Positions 9,552-20,213 are shown, numbered from the stretch's first letter. The stretch is 64,000 bases of DNA from Tubulanus polymorphus (GCF_964204645.1 NC_134025.1:14637001-14701000); one strand, 5' to 3'. The notes: a model not told the origin generated them from the letters alone. A program made the numbers and translations.

Positions 9552-10147
9552 ATGGGAGGTGAAAAGAAAATAAAATCTAAAAATGGTGATGTTCCAATTG
9601 AAAAAACTTTAGATGATTTAGGAATAACAGAAACAAAATTAACTCCAGATGATGGTGCTTTAAATAATGTTACAACAAATAATAATTATGAATATTATCT
9701 TTATTGTAAACATCAATTAGAAATATTAATAGCATCTGGAAAATTTAAAAATTTTGTCGGTAAAAATTTAACTTATAATGAATTAGATACAATGAAATTA
9801 TTAGATTATTTAAGATTTATGAAGCCGCGAGAACAGCTAGAATTAATGACGCGATATCAGAAAATGTAGTAAAAGGTTATAGTAAATTTTGTAATTATAT
9901 ACTACCAATTGAAGATGAAAATAGATTATATTCCGATTTAAAAAATGACTATTTAGTTATGACTGAATTAAATAAATGGATTGGATATTTATCATTTCAA
10001 TTAGGCGGATTTATGACATTATTATCAACTGGAGTTATAACATTTTCAAATATTGAAAGTAAAAATATTTCTATAATAAATGAGCGAGGTGGAAGAAGTG
10101 AAGGAATTAACTGTGAAGAAAAAACCGAGATCACAGAAACAAATTGA
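9552..10147 (+). pseudogene. Polinton protein of unknown function, frameshifted
   Basis: ATG 9552 in TATATAAATG opens a frame to 9869. A second frame is open from before 9818 through 10147 and continues the protein sensibly, so one indel near 9816-9822 splits a gene of about 197 codons. The first part is acidic and ends near DTMKLLDYLR. The second part includes RINDAISENVVKGYSKF and a Gly-rich hydrophobic segment (LSFQLGGFMTLLSTGVITF). I recall similar segments from other Polintons but cannot name the function. The last 68 bases overlap the start of the next gene in another frame. Confidence 0.6.
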
Positions 10148-10454
10148 ATGGTCTCGGCAATTAGGAATTAAATCACAAGAATATAAATAAGCTGTAAAAG
10201 AAAAAATAAGTAATAAAAATGTTAATAAAAATAGTGAAAATATTGTTATTTCTACTCCTTCTGATAATAGAATATTTGATAAATATTTATATTTTACAGT
10301 TGGATTTGTAATTGTATTCATTTTGATTGGGTGTAATTGGTATAAGAAATCAAATAAAATTCATGATATTAATAATTCTGAAACAACTGTTATCAAAAAT
10401 GAAAATACTTCTGAAATTCCAAAATTGACAATAAAAAATGGATTAGTATTTTAG
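10080..10454 (+). pseudogene. Single-pass membrane protein, premature TAA (Polinton)
   Basis: 124 codons from ATG 10080 (TATAATAAATG) to TAG 10452-10454, interrupted by TAA at 10188-10190 (codon 37). The N-terminus is basic (VKKKPRSQKQ). A transmembrane helix follows at about codons 66-84 (YFTVGFVIVFILIG), then an Asn/Lys-rich tail. It overlaps the 3' end of the previous gene in a different frame, a compact-genome trait. It is the last recognisable gene before the composition changes, so it marks the right side of the element. I do not recognise the family. Confidence 0.55.
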
Positions 10455-11600
10455 AAAAAAAGCAAAAATATAATTTTTTTTAATTAATTGAATATTAATT
10501 GAATATCACCGTGTGGGTGCCATACGGCACCATCTCACTACTATTGTTTATCTATAGGAGCAGTAATTATAACTGTCCAGATAAGTCATTCCGGATTCTC
10601 GATAATAAATCCTAAAACTGAAAATAAATTCAAAGAAACGACTGGTGGAAATACTATTTCATAAACACATATATTTTATTCTACAATCATTATCGATTTC
10701 CACATTCCAAGCCGCTCCAGAGAGGAGCGGTAAGTTATGCGTGGAATGCAGGAATCAATAAAGTATAATACAACATCTGTCACTGTGTGTCATTAACAAC
10801 AGCTTAATGACGCAATTGAAATTCCGACAAACGTAATGCATTGGAAGCCTATACAGTATGGCTAAACTGCTACACGTCTCATGAGTTGAAATATCCATTA
10901 TTTCTGATTCCACATCCATCTATCTTCACTTTCTTGATTCAATGGTCTTCATTTTGTTATCTAAAAGATAAATATCTAGCGTAAAATAAAACTAACTTGA
11001 AGTTGTAGTTGTAAAATATTAATTACAGCACTTAAACATAACCATTTGTGGCGCATCTTACCAGGATAAGTTTTACATGTTTAACGTTTCCCAACGCCTT
11101 AATAACAACAAAAACAGTACTTACATTTATAACTGTAAACTCCTAAAATTGTGTTTATAGAGAGAATATCCTATACGTTCCTATGCTTATGTGCTGCGCG
11201 TTTATAACTGCCAGTTATTCACTAGCTAAACACTGTCTGGTGCAACAGATGTTCCTTCCTTTGTAATATAATTGATTAATCCTTTTCAACTGAAATAGAA
11301 CATTCGATCAATATTCAAATGAGATACACCCTATTCAACTGAATATAACGTGCGACAGATGCTTTTGTAAACAACCTAATACAATTGCATATGGGCGGTT
11401 TGACATGTGTGTGTTGTATGTACTGCGTGCTTATTATATAACTGCTAGCTATCCAATATAACAACAACGTTGCGCAACACCTGTTTGATTGATCAATATT
11501 CAAATGAAGCACTCTCTTATAATAACATGTAACAGATGTTTGACTGTATGATTGTAGTTGTTTATAAAACGACTAAGGTCATTTTGGATTCTAGATATTC
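10455..11600. other. Non-coding flank right of the Polinton
   Basis: No convincing gene. Two small perfect hairpins stand out: GGTGCC-ATAC-GGCACC at 10516-10531 and CCGCTCC-AGAGA-GGAGCGG at 10712-10730. A stretch of about 50 bases at 10548-10597 is closely similar to 30747-30797, inside the other Polinton fragment, so this flank still contains element-related sequence. From about 11180 to 11550 there are two diverged copies of a roughly 240-base unit sharing TGCGTGCTTAT-like and GATCAATATTCAAATGA segments. The terminal repeat of the Polinton, if present, was not identified. Confidence 0.5.
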
Positions 11601-11618
11601 ATTATTTTTATTTCTTAT

Positions 11619-11876
11619 TTAATCAACAATTTCTAAATCATGATGACCGTCTTCATTTTTTCCATGATAGATTATTTTAAATCCTTCTAAATCTTTTAAT
11701 TCCTCTGTACTCAATGAAACCCATTTATCAGGTAAAAACACTTTAAATTCTCGCGATGTACTAACATTACAGTAGCTTAAATTCGCTGATACTTTCTCTC
11801 CATATTTAGTTTTTATCTTTTCTAATTTCAATATTTTATGTTCAATTTCTTTTGTAACGTCAACTAACTTTTTTAT
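11619..11876 (-). pseudogene. Small Polinton-type protein, 5'-truncated
   Basis: An AT-rich open frame on the minus strand ends at 11619 and is open back to about 11876, where it is cut by the palindromic TTAGGGTTTTCTG repeat. No ATG is left. The peptide has LEKIKTKYGEKVSANLSY, KVFLPDKW and FKIIYHGKNEDGHHDLEIV. Short proteins with a TKYG ... VFLP ... YxG layout are frequent in invertebrate Polintons as I remember them, and the codon use (AAA, ATT, TTA) matches the element at 1-10.5 kb. It is probably a stranded fragment of that element or a sister copy. Confidence 0.5.
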
Positions 11877-11985
11877 TAGGGTTTTCTGTTATTTCACAGA
11901 AAACCCTATTGATATCCGCGTGATTATTAGGGTTTTCTGTTATTTCACAGAAAACCCTATTGATATCCGCGTGATTATTATTATT
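11876..11985. repeat. Two tandem palindromic units (AGGGTTTTCTGT dyad)
   Basis: Two near-identical copies of about 51 bases. Each contains the inverted repeat AGGGTTTTCTGT / ACAGAAAACCCT around a 6-base spacer, followed by ATTGATATCCGCGTGATT. A second pair, more diverged, lies at 33719-33830 in the same position relative to the 1-kb arm. The repeat joins the truncated Polinton gene to the arm. Confidence 0.75.
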
Positions 11986-11989
11986 ATTA

Positions 11990-13995
11990 TTTTCTTCCAC
12001 ACTATTTTTACCAAAAGAACATAGGCTTTGTTACCTTACCGCTATTTCATATACAATCCATATAATATCGTTCAGCTCACTGAGATCTACAAATAGCCCG
12101 CGTGTTTTTTCACGAATCATCGTTACAAAAGCGCTGTCGGGCCGTAAACATCGACAATTTAGCCCCATTCAATGGGGCGACATGTTTTTCGAGTCGTCAT
12201 CCCGAAATCAACCCGCAGGCCGACTGTCACTTCGATTATCAATTCAAGTATAAATGAACTAATTTATTGCCGCAGACTTCAAATTCAGTCGCGGTCTTCA
12301 AACAGTGATTTTAACAATAGCCCATTTTCCTCATCAAATCATATTACCGATACACTGGAAATTTACTACTTTAGATTTTAAAAGCACTGTCGAGCCGTAA
12401 ACATCGACGAATCGACGTGTGTTACTACATCGTCGTTCCGGGGATCAGCTGCGAGTTTCTCCTCATCATGAGAATCAAATCGAGTACAAATTAATTTATA
12501 ACTACCAGTGATTTGGCTGCGGGCGTCAAGCAGTTAGTTTAGCAATACCTATTTTTCTTTACCAAATTAACCGTGTATTTACTAAGATAAATCATAAGTG
12601 TACCGGGGAGTCGTAGGCCTAAACTAAACAAGAGATATAACGGAGAAAAGCTGTTATGTCGACGAGGTATCAAAATAAAAGAATATATTACTTTATTCGG
12701 CCGCGGGCTTCAACCTCTATATCAATACCATCAATACTCTATATTTCCTACAGTACATACCGATCATTGTCAAATGCACAAGGTATTTACTAAATACAAG
12801 TATATAACACACTCCTATCCGTATGCTGGACTCACACTTGACATTCGGAGTAAGCGTTCGCTGTGGGGGAAAGGGATCGTTCGCTGTGTCGCTTGAAGTG
12901 TTTATCGAGTTTTACGCGACCTTAAGGCTTAAGTATGGTGGCTGATCAAAATGATGACAAAATCAAAATCATTGTTTTCTCGCGTTATTTTTTTGTTGTT
13001 GTTTTGTCGTAATGTCGCCCTCATTTGCATATTCGTGTTTTTTTATCTTATCAGCCACCAACTAAAGCCTTAAGGTCGCGTAAAACTCGATAAACACTTC
13101 AAGCGACCCAGCGAACGATCTCCTTTCCCCCACAGCGAACGCTTACTCCGAATGTCAAGTGTGAGTCCAGCATACGGATAGGAGTGTGTTATATACTTGT
13201 ATTTAGTAAATACCTTGTGCATTTGACAATGATCGGTATGTACTGTAGGAAATATAGAGTATTGATAAATGGTTGAAGCCCGCGGCCGAATAAAGTAATA
13301 TATTCTTTTATTTTGATACCTCGTCGACATAACAGCTTTTCTCCGCCATATCTCTTCGGCCTGTTTAGTTTAGGCCAACGATTCCCCGGTACACTAAAGA
13401 TTTATCTTAGTAAATACACGGTTAATTCGGTAATGAAAAATAGGTATTGTTAAACTAACTCCTTGAAACCCGCAGCCAAATCACTGGTAGTAATAAATTA
13501 ATTTGTACTCGATTTGATTCTCATGATGATGAGAAACTCGCAGCTCATCCCCGGAACGTCGATGTAGTAACACACGTCGATTCGTCGATGTTTACGGCTC
13601 GACAGTGGTTTTAAAATCTAAAGTAGTAAATTTCCAGTGTATCGGTAATATGATTTGATGAGGAAAATGGGCTATTGTTAAAATCACTGTTTGAAGACCG
13701 CGACTGAATGTGAAGTCTGCGGCAATGAATTAGTTCATTTATAATTGAATTGATAATCGAAGTGACAGTCGGCCTGCGGGTTGATTTCGGGATGACGACT
13801 CGAAAAACATGTCGCCCCATTTAATGGGGCTAAATTTTCGATGTTTACAGCCCGACAGCGCTTTTGTAACGATGATTCGTGAAAAAACACGCGGGCTATT
13901 TGTAGATCTCAGTGAGCTGAACGATATTATATGGATTGTATATGAAACAGCGGTAAGGTAACAAAGCCTATGTTCTTTTGGTAAAAATAGTGTGG
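11990..13995. repeat. Giant inverted repeat: two ~1-kb arms
   Basis: The sequence from about 11990 to 12950 returns, reverse-complemented, from about 13045 to 13995. Matching landmarks are GACATGTTTTTCGAGTCGTC (12178 / 13795 region), GAATCGACGTGTGTTAC and CTCACACTTGACATTCGGAG. About 95 bases in the middle are unpaired. Arms are very similar with a few indels, so the duplication is fairly recent or maintained. Short open frames inside the arms occur identically in each copy but show no domain. A third full copy in plus orientation is at 33841-34835 and a partial, more diverged copy at 18063-18545. Confidence 0.85.
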
Positions 13996-14002
13996 AAGAA
14001 AA

Positions 14003-14365
14003 TAATAATTATAAATATAGCTGCAAAGCAGCGATAACGGGTTTTCTGCACAGTCTTAGAATTCTGTTCAACGGTGGATTTCAACAAAGCATTTGATAAC
14101 GCTCAACATCAGCCATTACTAAACAGGCTATTAGGAAACAGTATCAATGATAGGTCGCCCAAATGGCTCAGCAGTTATCCCTGAACGGAAACTTGTAACC
14201 GAAATCAACGGAACGCCTCATCTTGGAATGAGACGGTCTAACTAGTGGAGTCACGCAAGGTAGTATCCTAAGTCGTCTTCTGTTTAATGTCCCGACAAAT
14301 GACATACACAGTAATCCAAAATATACCAGACCGAGTAAATTTCCAAAACGACCTTAACACACTGT
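14003..14365 (+). pseudogene. LINE (Jockey/CR1-type) reverse transcriptase fragment
   Basis: Conceptual translation shows a non-LTR reverse transcriptase core in shifting frames: VDFNKAFDNAQHQPLLNRL, then SPKWLSSY, then SGVTQGSIL...LLFNV..NDIHS. These match the DFSKAFD, W-xSYL and GVPQGSILGPLLF...ND blocks of the palm. The catalytic FADD block is absent and several stops and frameshifts are present. The fragment of about 350 bases recurs at 18555-18900 (plus) and at 30225-30575 and 33366-33716 (minus), always ending at the same AGCTGCAAAGCAGCGATAAC word, so it travels as part of a composite repeat. Confidence 0.65.
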
Positions 14366-14384
14366 TCGACCAAAAAACTTAATG

Positions 14385-14637
14385 TTCCGACAAAACCACG
14401 GGTGACAAAACCAAAATTATGAATTGTCGCGGGTGACAAAACCAAAATATTGAATTGTCACGGGCGACAAAACAAAAATAATGAATTGTCGGGGGCGATA
14501 AAACCAAAATATTGAATCGTCGCGGGCGATAAAACCAAAATAATGAATTGTCGCGGACGACAAAAACAAAATATTGAATTGTTGCGTGCGACAAAACCAA
14601 AATAATGAATTGTCGCGGGCAACAAAACCAAACTAGG
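14385..14637 (-). repeat. 31-bp satellite, short block
   Basis: About eight monomers reading GTCGCGGGCGACAAAACC on the plus strand, i.e. the opposite orientation to the large array at 36-38 kb. The block is bounded by the LINE fragment on the left and the CTCF-like tandem repeat on the right. Same monomer as the long arrays. Confidence 0.9.
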
Positions 14638-15890
14638 GGTCCAGGGACACCATGCTCACTTGGGAAGTGGTTTCAAATGCTCAACAATCTAACAATTTCA
14701 ATACATAACGCCCTCTATTGACCATATACAAAAACCAATGACCTTGAAACCCACCGCAATCATAGAACATGTGAGCAGCTATGATTTTGTAATCGATTGT
14801 GATAACAAAATATGCCTCGTTACCAATTTAATATGGAAATACTAAGTTATTCTACTATTCAACGCCCCCTGGTGACCATATGCAAAACCCAATGACCTTA
14901 AAACTCACCACAATCGTAGTACATGTCATGAAATACAACTTTGCAATCGATCATAGTAACAAAATATGCCTAGGTACCAATCTAATAAGTAAATACTAAG
15001 CCATTCTACTATTCAACGCCCCCTGGTGACTATATGGAATAACTAATGTCCTTAAAAACTCACCACAATCATAGACGATGTCATGAACTACAACTTTGCA
15101 ATCGATCATGGTAACAAAATATGCCTTGGTACAAATATAGCAATACTAAGTTATTGTATTATTCAACGCCCCCTGGTGGCCACATACAAAAACCAATGAC
15201 CTTGAAACTCACCAAAATCATAGAACACGTTATGGGCTACAACTTTCCAATTGAATATAGTAACACAATATGCTAAGGTATCAATTTAATGTGGAAAAAT
15301 TTTTTCCCACCTACGAATGAGTACTGATGACACCAAGATGGCCGCCAATTGCGTCATAATTGGCTGATCAAAGATACCTGTCCCAGGTATAAAACATCCC
15401 TCTCTAAAGAATACCCATCAGCAATTGCAACGAGAAATGGCAAACCAGTAGGCAGCTACGTGACCTAGAATTCTGGCCAAAATTGACATTTTGGGCACTA
15501 AAAAGGTCATAGGACGGCCATCTTGAGTCAGATCGACCCAATTTTCTTATGCTGATGGGCCTTTGGTAGATTCAAATATAAACGAAAGATCAAGGTAATT
15601 GATCAAAGCGTCTTCAAAATTTCCCACGAAAATTTCGAAAATGTTTAAAAAGTGCTGATTTTGGCAAACAACAATGGCTGCCAGTCGGCCATCTTGAATC
15701 TGACAGAGACAGTTTTTGGGCTGGCGATGTGTCTAGGGTAGATACATGTATAAACCAAATATCAAGACATTACCTTGAAGCGTCTTCAAAACTTCCCAAA
15801 ATAACTGGATTCTGTCTATGGACGGACAGACGGACGAAAAGTGAACGCAATAGCCCACTGGGACTAAAGTCCCAAGTGGACTGAAAAATA
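14638..15890. repeat. Composite repeat R: ~150-bp tandem units plus 3' segment
   Basis: The left half holds four to five tandem units of about 150 bases. Each contains a CGCCCCCTGGTGAC-like core (14863, 15018 and 15168 regions), GACCTTAAAACTCACCAC, CAACTTTGCAATCGATCAT and AAAATATGCCT. The right half (from about 15300) is unique-looking and carries several AAGATGGCC words and ends with GGACTAAAGTCCC. Reverse-complement copies are at 29021-30010 and 31541-33250, and a diverged piece is at 60980-61190. No coding frame is supported. Confidence 0.8.
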
Positions 15891-17756
15891 ATTGTTGCGG
15901 GCGACAAAACCAAACTAATGAATTGTCGCGGGCGACAAAACCAAACTAATGAATTGTCGCGGGCGATAAAACAAAACTAATGAATTGTCGCGGGCGATAA
16001 AACAAAAATATTGAATTGTCGCGGGCAATAAAACCAAAATAATGAATTGTCTCGGGCGACAAAAACAAAATATTGAATCGTCGTGAGCGACAAAATCAAA
16101 ATAATGAATCGTCGCGGGCGACAAAACCAAAATAATGAATTGTCGCGGGCGATAAAACCAAAATAATGAATGGTCTCGGGCGACAAAACCAAAATAATGA
16201 ATTGTCGCGGGCGATAAAAAGAAAGTATTGAATTGTCGCGGGCGATAAAACCAAAATAATGAATTGTCGCGGGCGACAAAACCAAAATTATTGTTTTCTC
16301 GCGGGCGACAAAACCAAAAAAAAAATTGGCGCGGGCGATAAAAACAAAATATAAAACCAAAAAAATGAATTGTCGTGGGCGATAAAACCAAAATATTGAA
16401 TTGTAGCGGGCGATAAAACCAAAATAATGAATTGTTGCGGGCGATAAAACCAAAATATTGAATTGTCGCGGGCGATTAAACCAAAATAATGAATTGTCTC
16501 AGGCGACAAAACCAAAATAATGAATTGTCGCGGGCGATAAAACCAAAATAATGAATTATCGCGGGCGATAAAACCAAAATATTGAATTGTCGCGGGCGAT
16601 AAAACCAAAATTATTGTTTTCTCGTGGGCGACAAAACCAAAAAAAAATTGGCGCGGGCAATAAAAACAAAATATAAAACCAAAAAAATGAATTGTCGTGG
16701 GCGATAAAACCAAAATATTGAATTGTCGCAGGCGATAAAACCAAAATAATGAATTGTTGCGGGCGATAAAACCAAAATATTGAATTGTCGCGGGCGATTA
16801 AACCAAAATAATGAATTGTCTCAGGCGACAAAACCAAAATAATGAATTGTCGCGGGCGATAAAACCAAAATATTGAATTGTCGCGGGCGATAAAACAAAA
16901 ATAATGAATTATCGCGGGCGACAAAACCAAAATATTGAATTGGCGCGGGCGACTAAACCAAAATATTGAATTGTTGCGGGCGACAAAACCAAAAAAAGAA
17001 TTGTCGGGGCGACAAAACAAAAATAATGAATTGGTGAATTGTCACGGGCGACAAAACCAAAATGGTTAATTGTCACGGGCGACAAAACCAAAAAGGTGAA
17101 TTGTCGCGGGCGAAAAAACCAAATGGTGAATTGTCGCGGGTGACAAAACCAAAATAATGAATTGTCGCGGGCGATAAACCGTAATAATGAATTGTCGCGG
17201 GCGATTAAACCAAAATAATGAATTGTCTCAGGCGACAAAACCAAAATAATGAATAATCGCCTGCGATAAAACAAAAATATTGAATTGTCGCAGGCGATAA
17301 AACCAAAAAAGAAAATTGTCGCGGGCGACAAAACCAAAATAATGAATTGTCGGTGGCGATAAAACCAAAGTAATGAATTGTCGCAGGCGATAAAACCAAA
17401 ATATTGAATTTTCGCGGGCGACAAAACCAAACTAATGAATCGTTGCGGGCGACAAAACCAAAATAATGAATCGTCTCGGGCGACAAAAACAAGATATTGA
17501 ATCGTCGCGGGCGACAAAATCAAAATAATGAATTGTCGCGGGCGACAAAACCAAAATAATGAATTGACGCGGGCGATAAAACCAAAATAATGAATGGTCT
17601 CGGGCGACAAAACCAAACTAATGAATTGTCGCGGGCGATAAAAACAAAATATTGAATTGTCGCGGGCGATAAAACCAAAATAATGAATTATCGCGGGCGA
17701 TAAAACCAAAATATTGAATTGTCGCGGGCGATAAAACCAAAATATTGAATTGTCGC
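15891..17756 (-). repeat. 31-bp satellite array
   Basis: About 60 tandem monomers of 31 bases reading TTGTCGCGGGCGAYAAAACC then AAAATAATGAA or AAAATATTGAA. Segments of several hundred bases are repeated within it (for example around 16280-16560 and 16600-16880). Deviations concentrate in the three CpG dinucleotides. All three minus-strand frames are open over long distances, which produces meaningless 31-residue periodic peptides. Confidence 0.95.
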
Positions 17757-18062
17757 GGAATGATGCAATCGTGAGTTGAAATAATACCTGAAAAAATCGA
17801 TGCACAGACATTTACTTTATATATCTACTTGAACAATCGAGCCTACTCAGTAATATACTCAGTTTTTACGAAACCTGGAGTTTTTGTTTCAGAGAAATTT
17901 GAGTATCAGTATCCGATGCTATATACTAACGTTAACGTTAGTTATTATCGCTCCGTCATGCTAAGTTAAACATTTCATGTCAACCAGTATCTACAGGCAG
18001 CTGTACAGTGTGTACACACTATATCTGAATACGAGGCTGGAATAACAGGCTCACTTCACGTA
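17757..18062. other. Unassigned spacer
   Basis: About 300 bases between satellite and an arm fragment. It contains the short repeat CTAACGTTAACGTTAG and no supported gene. Confidence 0.5.
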
Positions 18063-18545
18063 GGTTCATGATGAGGAGAAACTCGCAGCTGATCCCCGGA
18101 ACGACGATGTAGTAACACACGTCGATTCGTCGTGTTTACGGCTCGACAGTGCTTTTAAAATCTAAAGTAGTAAATTTCCTCTATATCGGTAATACGATTT
18201 GATGAGGAAAATGGGCTATTGTTTAAATTAGTTTTTAAAAACCGCGACAGAATGTGCAATCTTTGGGTAATAAATTTGTTAATTTATGCTTGAATTGATA
18301 ATTGATGTGACAGAAAACGTGCGGTAGATTTCGGAAAGGGGACTTAGAAAAACATGTCGGCTCTTTGAATGGGGCTCAATTTTCGATGTTTACGGCCCGA
18401 CAGTGCTTTTGTAACGATGATTCTTCAAAATACGCACGGGTTATTTGTAGATCGAAGTGAGCTGAATGATATCAGACGGATTGTATCGACAACAGCGTCA
18501 AGGTAACAAAGCCTTTGTTCTTTTAGTAAAAATAGTGTGGAAGAA
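18063..18545 (-). repeat. Partial, diverged copy of the 1-kb arm
   Basis: Landmarks of the arm (ACACACGTCGATTCGTCG, GGGGCTCAATTTTCGATG and the segment around GTGTGGAAGAAAATAATAAT) occur in the orientation of the second arm at 13045-13995. Several substitutions and missing segments show it is older. Confidence 0.7.
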
Positions 18546-18554
18546 AATAATAAT

Positions 18555-18900
18555 AAATATAGCTGCAAAGCAGCGATAACGGGTTTTCTGCACATTCTTA
18601 GAATCCTGTTCAACAGTGGATTTCGACGAAGCATTTGATAAGGCACAACATCAGCCATTACTAAACAGGTTATTAGGAAACAGTATCAATGATAGGTCGC
18701 CAAAATGGCTCAGCAGTTATCTCTGAACGAAAACTTGTAGCCGAAATCAACGGAACGCCTCATCTTGGAATAAGTCGGTCAAACTAGTGGAGTCACGCAA
18801 GGTAGTATCCTAAGTTGTCTTCTGTTTATTGTCCTGACAAATGACATACACAGTAATCCAACATATACCAGACCGAGTGAATTTCCAAATCGACCTTAAC
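18555..18900 (+). pseudogene. LINE reverse transcriptase fragment, second copy
   Basis: Same fragment as at 14003-14365, again directly after an arm and in the same orientation, with the VDF(D)KAFD and SGVTQGSIL blocks recognisable. It is broken by stops. It is followed here by the TTCGAA-rich block. Confidence 0.6.
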
Positions 18901-19440
18901 ACGCTGTTCGACCAAAAAACTTAATGTTCCAACAAGAAAATCTTGTTCGAATGAAAATCATTCTGTTTGATCGAACAATACGCTTTTTGCTTGAACCAAA
19001 AATTTTCTTCATTCTGACAAAAAATGTGTTCGAATAAAAAGCTATGTTATTGTTGAAATGAAAAATTTTTAGGCCCGGCAAAAAAATTTGGTTGAGCGAA
19101 AACAATTTTTTCGAACGAATGTTTGAATGAAAACAATTCTGTTTGATTGAACGAAATACTTAATACTTTCGGTTCGGAGAAAAAACTGTTTTCAATATAC
19201 TTGTTCGAACGAAAAACTTAATGTTCTGACAAGAAAATTCTGTTCAAATTAAAACGATTCTGTTCAATTGAACGATTGTTCGAACGAAAAACCTTTCGTT
19301 TGGACAAAAAAAAGTTTGTTCAACTTTGTTCTTACGATTTTTTCAAATTGGTTCAATCGTATAGAATATTATTGGTTCGAACGAAATAAATTTTGTTCCG
19401 ACGAAAGAATTTTCAAGCGAAAGGTCTTTTGAACGAAAAA
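18900..19440. repeat. TTCGAA-rich degenerate tandem repeat
   Basis: Loosely repeated units of about 50-60 bases with the words GTTCGAACGAAAAAC, TTAATGTTCYGACAAGAAAA and TCTGTTTGATYGAACG. A short reverse-complement relative lies at 33256-33365 next to another LINE fragment. No gene is supported. Confidence 0.65.
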
Positions 19441-19642
19441 AAAAGATATTTCCGGTGCTCCGCATTAACTTAAAGCCGGACGTAGGTAGGTCTTGTGACA
19501 CGATACGATCCTCGCGTTGCATCGCAAGTTTCGGTGCAAGTCGGTTGCAATACGATTGTGTGCGACTAGTTTCTGCCAGTCGCAAGAGCGCGTCGGTTGG
19601 TTGTGACAGTCGTGTTGCGTTGCAGAAAGTAGAACACGTACG
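19441..19642. other. Unassigned spacer before the palindromic MITE
   Basis: About 200 bases, comparatively GC-rich, with no supported gene. Short overlapping open frames on both strands reflect composition only. Confidence 0.4.
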
Positions 19643-20048
19643 TACGGAAGCGATAAGGGGCCTCGAGATGTCGCGTTCCAACTCGACAAGTCGCCATATT
19701 TATGTCGATATATCGCGTCAAGTCGACATGAATATGTCGACATATCATGACGTTTTCACGACAAATTTCGCTTTTTTGCCCATTTTCCACGGGACAAGCC
19801 GTCATTTGAAGACACGTCTAAATGTAAGATGAGGACGCCAGTGATATGACGACTGAGTTTCAAGTCGTCATGAATATGTTGACTTGTCGCGAGGAAAGTG
19901 ATCGAGAAAACGAAATATGTCGTCAAAACGTAACGATATATCGACATATTCATGTCGACTTGACGCGATATATCGCGGTATGTCGACATAAATATGGCGA
20001 CTTGTCGAGTTGGAACGCAACATCTCGAGGCCCTTTATCGCTTCTGTA
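19643..20048. mobile_element. Palindromic MITE-like element
   Basis: About 405 bases forming an almost complete inverted repeat. It starts TACGGAAGCGATAAGGGGCC and ends with the complement CGAGGCCCTTTATCGCTTC. Arms of about 190 bases are packed with GTCGACAT, ATGTCGAC and GATATATCGCG words. A half copy (one arm) is at 20079-20213, and another complete copy spans 20304-27036 because the Bel/Pao element inserted into it. There is no coding capacity; the superfamily is unknown because I could not fix a target duplication. Confidence 0.7.
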
Positions 20049-20078
20049 CGTACGACTCCATGTGACTGGCGTTGCTGA

Positions 20079-20213
20079 AAGATGAGGACGCCAGTGATAT
20101 GAGTTTCAAGTCGTCAAAACGTCACGATATGTCGACATATTCATGTCGAATTGATGCGATATATCGACATAAATATGGCGACTCGAGGCCCTTTATCGCT
20201 TCCGTAGATCTTT
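20079..20213. repeat. Half copy of the palindromic MITE
   Basis: One arm only, beginning at AGATGAGGACGCCAGTGATA and ending TTTATCGCTTCCGTA. It matches the right half of the complete copy at 19643-20048. Confidence 0.65.

Larger units (their letters stand above)
1101..10082 (+). promoter_or_regulatory. TATATAAATG / TAAATAAATG motif at every plus-strand gene start
   Basis: The start codon of each plus-strand Polinton gene is embedded in an A/T motif. TATATAAATG occurs at ATG 1882, 3378, 4783, 7511, 8639 and 9552. TAAATAAATG occurs at 2239, 2485, 2927 and 6235. Close variants are TATAAATAATG at 1107 and TATAATAAATG at 10080. The motif fixes the starts chosen here, often overlaps the stop codon of the preceding gene (2236-2239, 8636-8639), and leaves almost no room for a 5' leader. 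It resembles the TAAATG late-promoter element of poxviruses; the functional parallel is inference. Confidence 0.7.
1..10500. mobile_element. Maverick/Polinton (adintovirus-like) element, right part
   Basis: A compact, very AT-rich block with genes packed end to end, unlike the GC-richer repeats to its right. It carries the diagnostic Polinton set: retroviral-type integrase with C-terminal chromodomain, FtsK/A32-type packaging ATPase, a major capsid protein of the family found in invertebrate Polintons, and a penton-like minor capsid protein. Two genes at the left run on the minus strand and the rest on the plus strand. Protein-primed DNA polymerase B and the Ulp1/adenain-type protease, usual in this group, are not seen and may lie left of the window. 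The right boundary near 10.5 kb is set by the change in composition; I could not identify a terminal inverted repeat. Premature stops and frameshifts show the copy is degraded. Confidence 0.9.

Noticed and set aside
2996-10190. Stop-codon reassignment in the Polinton (TAA/TAG read as Gln, TGA as another residue)
   Set aside because: There is about one internal stop per affected gene, all three stops are also used as terminators, and real frameshifts occur too; decay explains it better. Several positions also fit Tyr or Glu rather than Gln.
12172-13820. Small frames repeated in the 1-kb arms (MGRHVFRVVIPKSTRR and MSTRYQNKRIYY types)
   Set aside because: Present in each arm copy only because the arms are copies; no domain, no start context, and disrupted in the older copy at 18 kb.
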